A stretch of 64,000 nucleotides of DNA from Streptomyces violascens (GCF_014649955.1 NZ_BMUA01000007.1:1-64000), one strand, 5' to 3'. Positions 8,915 to 19,254 are shown, counted from the stretch's first letter. A program made the numbers and translations. Notes: generated from the sequence alone by a model not told the origin.

Positions 8915-9703
8915 TCACTCCCCGGGCCACACCGGCTTCCGCTTCTCGTTGAACGCGGCCACGCCCTCCGCGCGGTCACCCGAGAACGCCACCGACCGCC
9001 ACGCCGCGTCCTCGACCTCCAGGCCGGCCCGCAGGTCGAGTCCCTGGCCGAGCCGCATGGCCCGCTTCGCCGCGCGCAGCCCGACGGGCGAGTTGGCCGC
9101 CATCCGCCCGGCGAGCGCGAGCGCCTCCGTACGGGCGTCGTCGGCCAGTACGTCGACGAGCCCCAACTCCCTTGCCTCCGCGGCCTCGACGCGGCGCGCG
9201 GTGAAGACCAGCTCGGCGGCGCGGGCCGCGCCGACCCTGCGCGGCAGGAGCTGCGTACCGCCGCCGCCGGGGATGACGCCGACCGACACCTCGGGCAGCC
9301 CGACCACGGCGGTCGCGTCGGCCACGATCACGTCGCAGGCGAGCGCCAGCTCGAAGCCGCCGCCGAGCGCGAAGCCGTGCACGGCGGCGACCGTCGGCAT
9401 GGGCAGTTCGAGCACGCCGGTGTAGGCGGCCCGGGCGGTGGGGCGCTGGCGGACGAGCTCGGCGTCGCTGAAGGAATTGCGCTCCTTCAGGTCCGCGCCG
9501 ACGCAGAACGCCCGCTCGTTCGTGGAGGTCACCACGGTGACCCGGGCGTCCGGGTCGGCGCCGAGCGCCTCGCAGGCGGCGGCGATGGAACGGGCCATCT
9601 CCGTCGACACCGCGTTCATGGCCTTGGGCCGGTCGAGCACCAGCTCGGCGACGTACCCCTCGCGCCGTACGACGACGAACTCCCCGAACCGCTGCTCAGC
9701 CAT
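8915..9703 (-). CDS. Enoyl-CoA hydratase/isomerase family protein
   Basis: The 262-aa crotonase-fold protein carries the oxyanion-hole segments CVGADLKE and HGFALGGGFELALACD, followed by GLPEVSVGVIPGGGGTQLLPR with the Glu typical of hydratases. Predicted reaction: hydration of 2-trans-enoyl-CoA in beta-oxidation or amino-acid breakdown. GGAGGGG lies before the ATG at 9703, and a TAACG-AA-CGTTA inverted repeat lies just upstream (9718-9729). Confidence 0.88.
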   Translation of the reverse strand: MAEQRFGEFVVVRREGYVAELVLDRPKAMNAVSTEMARSIAAACEALGADPDARVTVVTSTNERAFCVGADLKERNSFSDAELVRQRPTARAAYTGVLELPMPTVAAVHGFALGGGFELALACDVIVADATAVVGLPEVSVGVIPGGGGTQLLPRRVGAARAAELVFTARRVEAAEARELGLVDVLADDARTEALALAGRMAANSPVGLRAAKRAMRLGQGLDLRAGLEVEDAAWRSVAFSGDRAEGVAAFNEKRKPVWPGE

Positions 9704-9717
9704 GGAAACCCCTCCGT

Positions 9718-9729
9718 TAACGAACGTTA
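9718..9729. promoter_or_regulatory. Possible operator upstream of the enoyl-CoA hydratase gene
   Basis: A perfect 5+2+5 inverted repeat, TAACGAACGTTA, begins 15 nt upstream of the start codon and next to the ribosome-binding site. Short palindromes like this are typical of TetR-family fatty-acid regulators. The binder is unknown. Confidence 0.4.
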
Positions 9730-9743
9730 CGTCGGGGCCGATC

Positions 9744-10946
9744 CTAGGCTTCGCGGCGGTGCAGGAGCCAGGGCTCCACGACTCCGAGGCCGCGCACCGG
9801 GCGCTGCCACATCGGCTGGAGCTGGAAGCGGTACTTCGCGACGGGGGCCGGTTCCTCGCCCTCCTTCTCGGCGGCCAGCGCGTCCTGGGCGGCCTGCGCC
9901 TCGGAGACGGGCGCGTCTCCGGTACGGGCCAGCTCCTCGGCGAACGCCCCGTCGACCAGGACGGCGTCCTTGGGGGCTATCGAGGTGAGCCGGCTCGCGA
10001 GGTTCACGGTCGTACCGAACACATCGCCCATGCGGGTCGTGACGGTGCCGAACGCGATGCCCACGCGCAGGGCGGGCATCGTCTCGTCGCCGGCCATGGT
10101 CTCGATGAGCCGCAGCGATATCTCGGCGGCCGTGCCCGCGTCGTCGGCGGCGAACAGGACCTCGTCGCCCAGCGTCTTGATGAGCCGCCCGCCGTGCGCC
10201 GCGACCAGGTCGGCGGCGGTCGTCTCGAAGGCCTCGACGAGCTCGCCGAGCTCCTCCTCCTCCAGCCGCCGGGTGAGCCGGGTGAAACCGACGAGGTCGG
10301 CGAAGCCCACCGCGAGGCGGCGGTCCACCATCTCCTCGTCGTCGGCGGCCTGCACGACACGCCCGGTCGCGGCGGCGAGCTGGCGCCGCCACACGTACAC
10401 CAGGAACTCTTCGAGCTCGGGCAGCAGCAGCTCGACCAGCGGGTACGTGACTTCCGTACGGGTCATGCCGGGCTCGGGCGGCTCGGTGAGACCCTCCAGA
10501 AAAGAATCGATCTGCCATTCGGCCAGCCGGGCGGTGGTCTGCCCCGTGGAGCGCGCGACCTGCACCGCCATGGGCTCGCTGAGCAGCCCCGCCTCGACGA
10601 GTCCGGCGAGCCGGCGCAGGGCCAGCACATCGGCCTCGGTGAGCGCCTTGGCCTGCCCGATGTCGGCGAACCCCATGGCCCGCCAGAACCGGGACGCCAG
10701 CTCCATGGAGACGCCCGCGGTACGGGCCGCCTGGAAGGGCGTGTAGCGCCGGTCGGCACCGAGGATGAGCTGTTCGAGCCGGATGGCGAGCGGGTCGTCG
10801 GTGGGCTCGGCGGTGTGGTCGACGGCGTGGTGCGGCGTCGGATACGCGGAGGACGGGGGGTCCGAAGGGGTGCCGGAGGCGCCGCCGGAGCTGCCGCCGG
10901 TACCGGTACCGGCGCCCGCACCGGACCGTGTCTCGTCGACGGTCAC
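9744..10946 (-). CDS. Class III adenylate/guanylate cyclase, soluble
   Basis: The 400-aa protein makes cAMP or cGMP from NTP. An N-terminal helical regulatory region (about 60-200; [22 protein letters not shown]) precedes one class III catalytic domain (about 215-345). Metal-binding Asp residues are in [12 protein letters not shown] and TLGDEVLF, and the transition-state pair is in NLASRL. The start is GTG at 10946 with a strong AGGAGG 7 nt upstream; the open frame runs further but without such a site. It probably corresponds to the single general cyclase gene (cya) of streptomycetes, which affects germination and development. It follows birA on the same strand. Confidence 0.88.
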   Translation of the reverse strand: MTVDETRSGAGAGTGTGGSSGGASGTPSDPPSSAYPTPHHAVDHTAEPTDDPLAIRLEQLILGADRRYTPFQAARTAGVSMELASRFWRAMGFADIGQAKALTEADVLALRRLAGLVEAGLLSEPMAVQVARSTGQTTARLAEWQIDSFLEGLTEPPEPGMTRTEVTYPLVELLLPELEEFLVYVWRRQLAAATGRVVQAADDEEMVDRRLAVGFADLVGFTRLTRRLEEEELGELVEAFETTAADLVAAHGGRLIKTLGDEVLFAADDAGTAAEISLRLIETMAGDETMPALRVGIAFGTVTTRMGDVFGTTVNLASRLTSIAPKDAVLVDGAFAEELARTGDAPVSEAQAAQDALAAEKEGEEPAPVAKYRFQLQPMWQRPVRGLGVVEPWLLHRREA

Positions 10947-11061
10947 CGGCCGCCTCCTGCCCGTTGCCTGCGCACTGCCCTGCCGATCTGTCGCTGGATC
11001 GGGCTCAACGATACGGCAGGTGTGCCGTAGCTCACGTCCCGGGAGCGACCACTCCACCCGC

Positions 11062-11922
11062 CTAGGGTGCGGCCGGCCGCAGGTGGACGATGTCTCCCGC
11101 CGCCACCGGGCGCTGCACGCCCTCCGCCGTGGCAAGGACCAGCCGTCCGTCGCCGTCCACCGCCACCGCCTCGCCCTCGACCGACTGGCCGCCGGGCAGC
11201 TCCGCCCGCACCGTGCGGCCCAGTGTCGCGCAGGCCGCCGCGTACGCCTCCTGGAGGCCGGTTGCCGCCGGGTCGCCCGATGCCGCGCGCCACGAGCCGT
11301 ACCACTGCTCAAGGGAGCGCAGGACCGCGCGCAGCAGGGTGTCGCGGTCCGTGGAGACGGCTCCGGCGAGCGCGAGGGAGCCCGCGCCGGGAACGGGGAG
11401 TTCGTCGGCGCGCAGGGTCACGTTGAGGCCGATGCCGACGACGACGCCGTCCGCGCCGGCCCGCTCGGCGAGGATCCCGCCCGCCTTGCGCTCGTCCCCG
11501 TCCACAGTGACAAGGAGGTCGTTGGGCCACTTCAGCGCGGTGTCGACGCCCGCCGCCTTCGCGAGCCCCGTCGACACGGCGACGCCGGTGAGCAGCGGCA
11601 GCCACCCCCACCGCTCGACCGGCACCGACGCGCCCGGCTTCAGGAGTACGGAGAAGAAGAGCCCGGAGCGGGCCGGCGCCGACCAGCGCCGGTCCAGGCG
11701 CCCGCGCCCCGCGGTCTGCTCCTCGGCGACCAGGACCGCGCCCTCGCCGAGCTCGTCCGCCTTCCCCGCGAGGTCGGAGTTGGTGGAGCCGGTCGCGGTG
11801 ACCACGTCCAGGGAGGTCCACAGCGCGTCCGGCCGCAGCAGGGCGCGGCGCAGCGCGGTGGCGTTCAGGGGCGGCCGGTCGAGGTCGGACCAGCGGCTGT
11901 CGGAAGCGTCCGGGGGTGTCAT
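11062..11922 (-). CDS. birA: Biotin--[acetyl-CoA-carboxylase] ligase
   Basis: BirA activates biotin to biotinyl-AMP and attaches it to the BCCP lysine of acyl-CoA carboxylases. The 286-aa protein has the ligase core signature ([35 protein letters not shown]) and a C-terminal SH3-like cap. It lacks the N-terminal winged helix of E. coli BirA, so it is a group I ligase that does not act as a repressor. It sits divergent from pccB, and its target biotin domain is encoded nearby at 17431-19185. Confidence 0.93.
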   Translation of the reverse strand: MTPPDASDSRWSDLDRPPLNATALRRALLRPDALWTSLDVVTATGSTNSDLAGKADELGEGAVLVAEEQTAGRGRLDRRWSAPARSGLFFSVLLKPGASVPVERWGWLPLLTGVAVSTGLAKAAGVDTALKWPNDLLVTVDGDERKAGGILAERAGADGVVVGIGLNVTLRADELPVPGAGSLALAGAVSTDRDTLLRAVLRSLEQWYGSWRAASGDPAATGLQEAYAAACATLGRTVRAELPGGQSVEGEAVAVDGDGRLVLATAEGVQRPVAAGDIVHLRPAAP

Positions 11923-12001
11923 GCAGCCAGGTTAGGCCGCAATTGCAAGGCGCCCCGGGTGTGGCAAACGCCGCACTGCCGAACCGTATCGGCGCCACTA
12001 C

Positions 12002-12039
12002 CCTACGAGTCAGTAGCCAGCCTACGAGTCAACAGCCAG
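12002..12039. repeat. 19-bp tandem repeat in the birA-pccB promoter region
   Basis: Two adjacent copies of CCTACGAGTC(A)..AGCCAG match at 17 of 19 positions, just upstream of the pccB ribosome-binding site. A -10-like TACCCT at 11999-12004 overlaps the first copy. It may be a tandem binding site for a regulator of the carboxylase. Confidence 0.5.
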
Positions 12040-12072
12040 CCACCCCGTGACCAGGCAGGGAGCCGCATCCCG

Positions 12073-13674
12073 ATGTCCGAGCCGGAAAACGCCCAGAGCG
12101 ACGCCACCGTCGACATCCACACCACCGCCGGAAAGCTGGCGGATCTGCAGCGCCGCATCGACGAGGCGACCCACGCCGGCTCCGCGCGCGCGATCGAAAA
12201 GCAGCACGCCAAGGGCAAGTTGACGGCCCGTGAGCGGGTCGACCTGCTCATGGACGAGGGCTCGTTCGTCGAGCTGGACGAGTTCGCCCGGCACCGCTCG
12301 ACCAACTTCGGCATCGAGAAGAACCGCCCGTACGGGGACGGCGTGGTCACCGGGTACGGGACCGTCGACGGCCGCCCGGTGTGCGTCTACTCGCAGGACT
12401 TCACCATCTTCGGCGGCTCGCTGGGCGAGGTCTACGGCGAGAAGATCGTCAAGGTGATGGACTTCGCGCTGAAGACCGGCTGCCCGGTCATCGGCATCAA
12501 CGACGGCGGCGGCGCGCGCATCCAGGAAGGCGTGGTCGCGCTCGGCCTGTTCGCCGAGATCTTCCGCCGCAACGTGCACGCCTCGGGCGTCGTCCCGCAG
12601 ATCTCCCTGATCGTCGGCCCGTGCGCGGGCGGCGCGGTGTACTCCCCCGCGATCACCGACTTCACGGTGATGGTCGACCAGACCTCGCACATGTTCATCA
12701 CCGGGCCCGACGTCATCAAGACCGTCACCGGCGAAGACGTCGGCTTCGAGGAGCTCGGCGGCGCGCGCACGCACAACACGACCTCGGGCGTGGCGCACCA
12801 CATGGCGGGCGACGAGAAGGACGCGATCGAGTACGTCAAGTCCCTGCTGTCCTACCTGCCGTCCAACAACCTGAGCGAGCCCCCGGCCTTCCCCGAGGAG
12901 GCCGACCTGGAGACCACGGACGAGGACCGCGAGCTCGACACCCTCATCCCGGACTCCGCGAACCAGCCGTACGACATGCACACCGCCATCGAGCACGTCC
13001 TGGACGACGGCGAGTTCCTGGAGACGCAGGCCCTGTTCGCGCCGAACATCGTCACCGGCTTCGGCCGCGTCGAGGGCTTCCCGGTCGGCATCGTCGCCAA
13101 CCAGCCGATGCAGTTCGCGGGCTGCCTCGACATCAACGCCTCCGAGAAGGCCGCGCGCTTCGTGCGCACCTGCGACGCGTTCAACGTCCCGGTCCTGACC
13201 TTCGTCGACGTCCCCGGCTTCCTTCCCGGGGTCGACCAGGAGTACGGCGGCATCATCCGGCGCGGCGCCAAGCTGATCTACGCGTACGCCGAGGCGACGG
13301 TCCCGCTGATCACCGTCATCACCCGCAAGGCGTTCGGCGGCGCGTACGACGTCATGGGCTCCAAGCACCTGGGCGCCGACCTCAACCTGGCCTGGCCGAC
13401 CGCGCAGATCGCGGTCATGGGCGCGCAGGGCGCGGTGAACATCCTGCACCGCCGCACGATCGCGGCCGCCTCCGACCAGGAGTCGACCCGGGCCGAACTG
13501 ATCGCGGACTACGAGGACACGCTCCTCAACCCGTACATCGCGGCCGAGCGGGGCTACGTCGACGCGGTGATCATGCCGTCGGAGACCCGCGCCCACATCG
13601 TGAAGGGCCTGCGTCAGCTGCGTACGAAGCGGGAATCCCTCCCTCCGAAGAAGCACGGCAACATCCCCCTCTAG
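12073..13674 (+). CDS. pccB: Acyl-CoA carboxylase beta subunit (carboxyltransferase; propionyl-CoA carboxylase type)
   Basis: The 533-aa carboxyltransferase subunit transfers CO2 from carboxybiotin to acyl-CoA, giving methylmalonyl-CoA from propionyl-CoA. Crotonase-like N and C domains carry the oxyanion loops: [14 protein letters not shown] and [11 protein letters not shown] in the first half, and the [12 protein letters not shown] stretch in the second. ATG 12073 (MSEPENAQ) follows GGGAG at 12058; the frame stays open far upstream only through GC bias. It is followed after 19 nt by the epsilon subunit and pairs with the alpha subunit at 17431. Propionyl preference is inferred from similarity to PccB. 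Confidence 0.94.
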   Translation: MSEPENAQSDATVDIHTTAGKLADLQRRIDEATHAGSARAIEKQHAKGKLTARERVDLLMDEGSFVELDEFARHRSTNFGIEKNRPYGDGVVTGYGTVDGRPVCVYSQDFTIFGGSLGEVYGEKIVKVMDFALKTGCPVIGINDGGGARIQEGVVALGLFAEIFRRNVHASGVVPQISLIVGPCAGGAVYSPAITDFTVMVDQTSHMFITGPDVIKTVTGEDVGFEELGGARTHNTTSGVAHHMAGDEKDAIEYVKSLLSYLPSNNLSEPPAFPEEADLETTDEDRELDTLIPDSANQPYDMHTAIEHVLDDGEFLETQALFAPNIVTGFGRVEGFPVGIVANQPMQFAGCLDINASEKAARFVRTCDAFNVPVLTFVDVPGFLPGVDQEYGGIIRRGAKLIYAYAEATVPLITVITRKAFGGAYDVMGSKHLGADLNLAWPTAQIAVMGAQGAVNILHRRTIAAASDQESTRAELIADYEDTLLNPYIAAERGYVDAVIMPSETRAHIVKGLRQLRTKRESLPPKKHGNIPL

Positions 13675-13693
13675 GCCCTGGTAAGGAGCCGCT

Positions 13694-13900
13694 GTGATCA
13701 AGGTCGTACGGGGCAACCCGACCCCGGAGGAGCTGGCCGCCGCACTCGCGGTGGTCCAGGCGCGCGCCGCGGCGACGGCTTCGTCCGCGTCCACCGCGGC
13801 GCGGACACCGGAGGGGTGGTCCGACCCCGCGCGGATCGCCGGGCGCGCCCTGCCCCGACCCGGGGCTCGTACGTGGGCCCGCACGTACTGGCCGGCGTGA
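13694..13900 (+). CDS. Acyl-CoA carboxylase epsilon subunit
   Basis: The 68-aa protein matches the actinobacterial ACC epsilon family: it begins IKVVRGNPTPEELAAALAVV, has an Ala-rich middle and ends in ..RTYWPA. Such subunits stabilise the alpha-beta carboxylase complex and raise its activity. The start is GTG 13694 with AAGGAG 5 nt upstream. It is co-transcribed with pccB. Confidence 0.9.
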   Translation: MIKVVRGNPTPEELAAALAVVQARAAATASSASTAARTPEGWSDPARIAGRALPRPGARTWARTYWPA

Positions 13901-14270
13901 GCGGTCGGCCGGGCTGAGGGGTGCGGGGTTTCCGACGGCGGCCCGTCTGCGGCCTTTCGCGCAGTTCCCCGCACCCCTGAAACCCACCTTCGGCCGCGGA
14001 CCGCGCGTGGCTGATCGCGCAGTTCCCCGCGCCCCTGCAGGGCGCCCAGCGCTGTCGGTGCCGGGGGCATTTCAGCCTGTCATGGGGGTCCCCCTGGCCC
14101 TTAAGGCCTTGGGGGAGTTCGAGGACGAGCGCCGAACAGGCGCGAACGGGGGTGCGGGGGCTCCGCCCCCGCGGGGGTCTGGGGCGCAGCCCCAGGAACC
14201 GAACCACCCAACCCCCTGCACGGGCGGGTGGGAAGACGCCCGGGGTCTGGGGCGAAGCCCCAGGGGGTGG
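13901..14270. repeat. Gene-free stretch of dispersed repeats and GC hairpins
   Basis: This 370-bp gap holds two inverted copies of the intergenic repeat with core GCGCAGTTCCCCGC (near 13958 and 14016), a reversed copy of the second repeat family (14095-14145), and two hairpins of the form ggggctCCGCCCCc and tctGGGGCgcaGCCCCag. Related copies occur near 7.6, 19.3 and 63.2 kb. I find no plausible gene; the hairpins may end pccB-operon transcription. Confidence 0.65.
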
Positions 14271-15560
14271 TCAGAGGAGCTTGGCCAGCACCTCTGCCAT
14301 CGCCCGGTACCCCGCGTCGTTGGGGTGCAGCGTGTCCCCCGAGTCGTAAGCCGGTGCGAGCCGATCGGGGTCGGCCTTCGAGGCCAGCGCCTTGTCGAAG
14401 TCCGCCACCGCGTCGAACGCACCAGACGTACGGATCCACTCGTTCACCTCGTCACTGACCCGCGCCGAGTGCTCACCCCAGTGGTCCGACCCCTTGAGCG
14501 GCAGCAGCGTCGCGCCGACCGCCTTCAGCCCCCTGCTGTGCGCCTGGCGGATCAACTCCCGGTAGCCGTCGATGAGTTGGGCACTGGAGACTACCGGCGC
14601 CGGCTTGTACGTGGGCTGCGGTTTCGGCCCCTTCTGGGCCTCGCTGAACCCGATGTCGTTGACGCCTTCGAGGACGACGACCGTCGAGACGCCGGGCTGG
14701 TCGAGCACGTCCCGCCCGAAGCGCGCGGCGGACCGCTCCCCGTACCAGGCCGAGTCGTTGAGTACGAGGTTGCCGCCGATGCCCGCGTTGAGGACGGGCC
14801 GGCCGGTGCGTTCGGCCAGCGCGTCGGAGTAGCGGCGGTTGGCGCCCGTGGTCGAGCCGAAGCCGTCCGTGATGGAGTCCCCGAACAGGGCGACGCCGTC
14901 ACGCCTCGCCCCGCCGCCGACCTCGACGCCGGAGAGGTAGTACCAGGACCGACTGGTCGCGGTGAAGGCGCGGCCCGACGGGTCCGCCCGGTGGTCGCCC
15001 TCGGCCCGGTAGGTGTCGGCGAAGCCCTGCGCGTGGAAGGTGGCGGGCCCGGTCGTTCCGGCGAAGTAGAGGGTGACGGTCACCGAATCGAGCCGCTCCA
15101 GGCCGAGTCGGGCCGCGTCGCTGCGCAGCTCACCGTGCGCCGGGACGCTCACGGACTTCCTGCCGCCGAAGGTCAACTCCCTTACGGAGCCCGGCTGTAC
15201 GTCCGCACGCTGCCCGGCCTTGGCGACGGTGGCCCCGGTGAGGGCGAGCGGTGAGGTGCCGTACGCGTTGGACAGCCGGATGCGGAGCCGGTCGCCGCCC
15301 TCGGTGACCCGCACGACCTGGCGGACGCTCTGGTGCGAGAAGCCCTCCTGCGACCAGTTGGGGGTGAACCCGGTCGAGGGGAGCTGGGGCGACGCGGCCC
15401 ACGCCGCACCCCACGCGACGGGCCGGGCGGAGGACGGCTGCGCCCCGGCGAGCAGCGCGAGCGCGGCAGCACCGGCGGCCAGCGGGACACCGCCCCGGCG
15501 GACCCCCCTGCCGATCCCGACCCCGCCGACCCCGCCCTTGTCGATCCTGGACCTGTTCAT
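14271..15560 (-). CDS. Secreted SGNH/GDSL hydrolase
   Basis: The 429-aa exported esterase/lipase-like protein has a signal peptide (about residues 1-46, ending SSARP), a beta-rich N-terminal region (50-200), and an SGNH hydrolase domain. Catalytic blocks are FGDSITDGFGS (Ser nucleophile), GIGGN (Gly), EGVNDIG (Asn) and DTLHPND (Asp-His pair). The substrate is unknown; the family includes lipases, rhamnogalacturonan and acetylxylan esterases. It is monocistronic. Confidence 0.88.
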   Translation of the reverse strand: MNRSRIDKGGVGGVGIGRGVRRGGVPLAAGAAALALLAGAQPSSARPVAWGAAWAASPQLPSTGFTPNWSQEGFSHQSVRQVVRVTEGGDRLRIRLSNAYGTSPLALTGATVAKAGQRADVQPGSVRELTFGGRKSVSVPAHGELRSDAARLGLERLDSVTVTLYFAGTTGPATFHAQGFADTYRAEGDHRADPSGRAFTATSRSWYYLSGVEVGGGARRDGVALFGDSITDGFGSTTGANRRYSDALAERTGRPVLNAGIGGNLVLNDSAWYGERSAARFGRDVLDQPGVSTVVVLEGVNDIGFSEAQKGPKPQPTYKPAPVVSSAQLIDGYRELIRQAHSRGLKAVGATLLPLKGSDHWGEHSARVSDEVNEWIRTSGAFDAVADFDKALASKADPDRLAPAYDSGDTLHPNDAGYRAMAEVLAKLL

Positions 15561-15812
15561 GGCGATCTCCCCTGTTCACGACGGACCAACCGCAACCCTT
15601 AATGGTTCACTGGTTCCGTTAACTCGGGACAGTAACAGCCCTCGCTTGCTAATGGAACCCGTGGACCGTTTACGGAGCGGGTGGGGGTCGGCCGGTGCGT
15701 GCCGCGCATGAACGGGAGATGAAGTACCGGTCCGCAATTGGTCAATTGACACGGGGCATCTTGAGTACCCGTACTCAGGCGCTCCAACAGCCCTGGTCCC
15801 ACTATCGATTAC

Positions 15813-15941
15813 ATGCTGTGGTCAGACCCGGAGAACGAGCCGCCCAAGGAACTGCGCGACGCCCAGGCCATGATGCGCCGGGCGGGCCTGTTCCTCGCCC
15901 TGGCCATGGTGATCGCCATGCTCGTGGCCGGCCTGCACTGA
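15813..15941 (+). CDS. Small single-pass membrane protein (42 aa)
   Basis: This 43-codon gene starts [20 protein letters not shown] and ends with one membrane helix (about 27-40, rich in Leu/Ala/Met/Val). The charged N-terminus is probably cytosolic. It lies 38 nt upstream of maf on the same strand. No clear Shine-Dalgarno sequence precedes the ATG. I recall similar peptides in other streptomycetes, some labelled morphogenic membrane protein, but cannot confirm the identity. Confidence 0.6.
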   Translation: MLWSDPENEPPKELRDAQAMMRRAGLFLALAMVIAMLVAGLH

Positions 15942-15979
15942 GGGGCCGGGGCCGAGTCCGGGCGCCTACGATGGCGCCC

Positions 15980-16582
15980 ATGACTGCTCAGCGCCGCCTC
16001 GTCCTCGCCTCCCAATCGCCCGCCCGGCTCGGGCTGCTCCGCCAGGCCGGGCTCGCGCCCGAGGTGATCGTCAGCGGCGTCGACGAGGACGCCCTGACCG
16101 CACCCAGCCCCGCCGAGCTCGCCCTCGTACTCGCCGAGGCGAAGGCGGACGCGGTGGCCGGCCGCCCCGAGGCCGCCGACGCGCTGGTCATCGGCTGCGA
16201 CTCGGTGCTCGAACTCGACGGCCAGGCGCTCGGCAAGCCCGCCGACGCCGAGGACGCGACGGCCCGCTGGAAGTCGATGCGCGGCCGCTCCGGCGTGCTG
16301 CAGACCGGGCACTGCGTGATCGACACGGCGACCGGCGAGCGTGCCTCGGCGACCGCGTCGACGGTCGTACGATTCGGCGAGCCCACCGACGCGGAGATCG
16401 CGGCGTACGTGGCGAGCGGCGAACCGCTCTACGTGGCAGGGGCGTTCACGCTCGACGGCCGCTCGGCGCCCTTCGTCGACTCGATCGAGGGCGACCACGG
16501 AAACGTCATCGGGCTCTCGCTGCCCCTGCTGCGCAAGCTGCTCGCCGAGCTCGGCGTCTCGATCACCGACCTCTGGGTGTAG
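15980..16582 (+). CDS. maf: Maf family nucleoside triphosphate pyrophosphatase
   Basis: Maf proteins hydrolyse non-canonical or modified NTPs, and in B. subtilis affect septation. The 200-aa protein has the signature [16 protein letters not shown] at the N-terminus, [16 protein letters not shown] in the middle and the [12 protein letters not shown] loop near the C-terminus. ATG 15980 is chosen over ATG 15971 because TACGAT (15967-15972) lies 7 nt before it, the usual leaderless geometry; neither start has a Shine-Dalgarno site. Confidence 0.9.
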   Translation: MTAQRRLVLASQSPARLGLLRQAGLAPEVIVSGVDEDALTAPSPAELALVLAEAKADAVAGRPEAADALVIGCDSVLELDGQALGKPADAEDATARWKSMRGRSGVLQTGHCVIDTATGERASATASTVVRFGEPTDAEIAAYVASGEPLYVAGAFTLDGRSAPFVDSIEGDHGNVIGLSLPLLRKLLAELGVSITDLWV

Positions 16583-16590
16583 CGCCGGGG

Positions 16591-17049
16591 TCAGGCGGCG
16601 GCCGGGGCTCCGCCGGGGGCCCCGCCATCCTTGGGCTCGGGCTCGGGGCGCTCCTTCACGTACGCCAGGAGTACGAAGACGAGCAGCGCGAGCACCACCA
16701 TCAGGTACCCGAAGGCGGCCCAGCCGACCAGGCCGACGGTGAGCGCGCCGAGCACGCCGTGCACCACCGCGCAGGCGATCACCGCGATACGGGCGAAGCG
16801 GCCCGGGGCGCGGTCGCGGATGCCGATGGTCAGCAGGACGATGCCGCAGGCCGCGAGGAAGATCCCGAACAGCGCGCCCGCGACCCACGCTCCGGTGGAT
16901 ATCGCGTCCGGATCGAGCCCGGCCATGGACATGTGCTGGTTGTCGGCGACCTTGCCCAGCACCCAGTTGACGAGCACGACGGCGCAGGCCTCGGCGAAGA
17001 GAATGAGCGCGGCCACGATGGCGATCGGTCGACGCAGCACGCGCGACAC
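16591..17049 (-). CDS. Four-helix membrane protein, function unknown
   Basis: I do not recognise a named family. The 152-aa protein has four predicted transmembrane helices (about 8-32, 50-76, 84-106, 108-130) and a Pro/Glu/Ala-rich cytosolic tail. It converges on maf, and its start faces the accA2 promoter region. Confidence 0.7.
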   Translation of the reverse strand: MSRVLRRPIAIVAALILFAEACAVVLVNWVLGKVADNQHMSMAGLDPDAISTGAWVAGALFGIFLAACGIVLLTIGIRDRAPGRFARIAVIACAVVHGVLGALTVGLVGWAAFGYLMVVLALLVFVLLAYVKERPEPEPKDGGAPGGAPAAA

Positions 17050-17430
17050 CCCCCTGTTACCCCTAGTACGGCGATGATCCGCACGCTACTAACCGGTAAG
17101 GGGTCGTACAAGAGTCTGGACAACAACGGTGGCCGACCCTGGGTGAAGTGCCTCGCCCCGCGAGGGCCGGGTCGCAAAGAATCATTCGGCCATTCGTAGG
17201 GACTCCACAAAGAAACCCGGCGACCTGAGGGCCTCGGAGACAGAGACCTTGACCACACCGCACCGCTACTGTGCGGTACGGGAGCCCGGCGTACCGTGGT
17301 GCGACAAGGGATTTCGCGACTTGAGCGTGCCTCGAATCACACTCCGTGTGGGCAAGCTCACCATTGGGGATGGGTCGTAAGCCAGTGTGCGGCTTCCCTA
17401 AACTCAGCTTGTTTCAAGGAGGGAGCCATC
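17050..17430 (+). promoter_or_regulatory. accA2 upstream region
   Basis: This 381-bp gap has no convincing gene. It contains a TTGACC hexamer (17249-17254), an inverted repeat CCGCAC/GTGCGG (17259-17276), a short CACAC-TCC-GTGTG palindrome (17339-17351), and a -10-like TAAACT (17399-17404), 27 nt before the GTG of accA2. The last is the best promoter candidate; a matching -35 is weak. Confidence 0.4.
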
Positions 17431-19185
17431 GTGCGCAAGGTGCTCATCGCCAACCGTGGCGAAATCGCTGTCCGTGTTGCCCGGGCCTGCCGGGATGCCG
17501 GGATCGCGAGCGTAGCCGTCTACGCCGATCCGGACCGGGATGCGCTGCATGTCCGGGCGGCGGACGAGGCGTTCGCTCTGGGCGGTGACACTCCGGCGGC
17601 CAGTTATCTGGACATCGCCAAGGTGCTCGCGGCCGCGGCCGATTCGGGAGCGGACGCGGTCCACCCGGGCTACGGATTTCTCTCCGAGAACGCCGAGTTC
17701 GCCCAGGCGGTCCTCGACGCGGGTCTGACCTGGATCGGTCCGCCCCCGCAGGCCATCCGTGACCTCGGCGACAAGGTGGCGGCCCGTCACATCGCCCAGC
17801 GCGCCGGTGCCCCGCTCGTCGCGGGCACCCCGGACCCGGTCTCGGGCTCGGACGAGGTCGTCGCGTTCGCCGAGCAGCACGGCCTGCCCATCGCGATCAA
17901 GGCTGCCTTCGGCGGCGGCGGCCGCGGCCTGAAGGTCGCCCGCACCCTCGAAGAGGTCCCCGAGCTGTACGACTCCGCGGTGCGCGAGGCCGTCGCGGCG
18001 TTCGGCCGGGGCGAGTGCTTCGTCGAGCGCTACCTCGACAAGCCCCGCCACGTCGAGACCCAGTGCCTGGCCGACACCCACGGCAACGTGGTCGTCGTCT
18101 CCACCCGTGACTGCTCGCTCCAGCGCCGCCACCAGAAGCTGGTCGAGGAGGCCCCTGCGCCGTTCCTGACCGAGGCGCAGAACGCGGAGCTGTACGCCGC
18201 GTCCAAGGCCATCCTCAAGGAGGCCGGCTACGTCGGCGCGGGCACCGTCGAGTTCCTGGTCGGCACCGACGGCACGATCTCCTTCCTGGAGGTCAACACC
18301 CGCCTGCAGGTCGAGCACCCGGTCACCGAAGAGGTCACCGGCATCGACCTGGTCCGCGAGATGTTCCGCATCGCCGACGGCGAGGCGCTCGGCTACGACG
18401 ACCCGGCCGTGCGCGGGCACTCCTTCGAGTTCCGCATCAACGGCGAGGACCCGGGCCGCGGCTTCCTGCCCGCGCCGGGCACGGTGACCGTGTTCGCACC
18501 GCCGACCGGTCCCGGTGTCCGTCTGGACGCGGGTGTCGAGTCCGGCAGCGTGATCGGCCCGGCCTGGGACTCGCTCCTGGCCAAGCTGATCGTGACCGGC
18601 GCGACCCGTGAGCAGGCGCTGCAGCGTGCCGCGCGTGCGCTGGCGGAGTTCAACGTCGAGGGCATGGCCACCGCGATCCCCTTCCACCGCGCGGTGGTCG
18701 CGGACCCGGCGTTCACCGCGGACCCGTTCCGTATCCACACCCGATGGATCGAGACCGAGTTCGTCAACGAGATCCCGGCGTTCACGGCTCCGGCCGACGC
18801 AGAGACGGACGAGGAGCCGGGCCGCGAGACGGTCGTCGTCGAGGTCGGCGGCAAGCGTCTGGAAGTCTCCCTGCCCTCCTCGCTCGGCATGACGCTGGCC
18901 CGCACCGCCGCGGCCGGCGGCGCCAAGCCCAAGCGCCGCGCCGCGAAGAAGGCCGGTTCGGCTGCCTCCGGCGACACCCTGGCCTCGCCCATGCAGGGCA
19001 CGATCGTCAAGGTCGCGGTCGAGGAGGGCCAGCAGGTCAACGAGGGCGACCTCGTCGTCGTCCTGGAGGCCATGAAGATGGAGCAGCCGCTGAACGCACA
19101 CCGCTCCGGCACGATCAAGGGACTCTCGGCGGAGGTCGGCGCGTCCGTCTCCTCCGGCGCGATGATCTGCGAGATCAAGGACTGA
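17431..19185 (+). CDS. accA2: Acyl-CoA carboxylase alpha subunit (biotin carboxylase plus BCCP)
   Basis: The 584-aa subunit carboxylates its own biotin with ATP and bicarbonate for acetyl-/propionyl-CoA carboxylases. Order: biotin carboxylase N domain (1-115), ATP-grasp (115-320; [26 protein letters not shown]), C domain (330-440), Ala-rich linker, and biotinyl domain (510-584) with EAMKMEQ and biotin on Lys549. GTG 17431 has AAGGAGGG upstream. It partners PccB and the epsilon subunit and is biotinylated by BirA. The symbol follows S. coelicolor usage. Confidence 0.93.
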   Translation: MRKVLIANRGEIAVRVARACRDAGIASVAVYADPDRDALHVRAADEAFALGGDTPAASYLDIAKVLAAAADSGADAVHPGYGFLSENAEFAQAVLDAGLTWIGPPPQAIRDLGDKVAARHIAQRAGAPLVAGTPDPVSGSDEVVAFAEQHGLPIAIKAAFGGGGRGLKVARTLEEVPELYDSAVREAVAAFGRGECFVERYLDKPRHVETQCLADTHGNVVVVSTRDCSLQRRHQKLVEEAPAPFLTEAQNAELYAASKAILKEAGYVGAGTVEFLVGTDGTISFLEVNTRLQVEHPVTEEVTGIDLVREMFRIADGEALGYDDPAVRGHSFEFRINGEDPGRGFLPAPGTVTVFAPPTGPGVRLDAGVESGSVIGPAWDSLLAKLIVTGATREQALQRAARALAEFNVEGMATAIPFHRAVVADPAFTADPFRIHTRWIETEFVNEIPAFTAPADAETDEEPGRETVVVEVGGKRLEVSLPSSLGMTLARTAAAGGAKPKRRAAKKAGSAASGDTLASPMQGTIVKVAVEEGQQVNEGDLVVVLEAMKMEQPLNAHRSGTIKGLSAEVGASVSSGAMICEIKD

Positions 19186-19200
19186 CGCACAGCGTCCCAG

Positions 19201-19232
19201 GGAGCCCCGGCCACCTTTTCGGCCGGGGCTCC
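19201..19232 (+). terminator. Terminator after accA2
   Basis: A perfect 12-bp stem (GGAGCCCCGGCC and its complement) with an 8-nt loop starts 16 nt after the accA2 stop. Confidence 0.85.
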
Positions 19233-19254
19233 TGCGTTTCCCCCACCCCGCCCC

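Noticed and set aside
12002..12039. Tandem repeat considered as a CRISPR array
   Set aside because: Only two adjacent units without spacers and no cas genes. The 55876-55914 repeats were rejected for the same reason.
10765..12072. Upstream extension of the pccB reading frame
   Set aside because: It overlaps birA and the cyclase antisense and has no domain; pccB has its own ribosome-binding site at 12058 and a conserved N-terminus at 12073.
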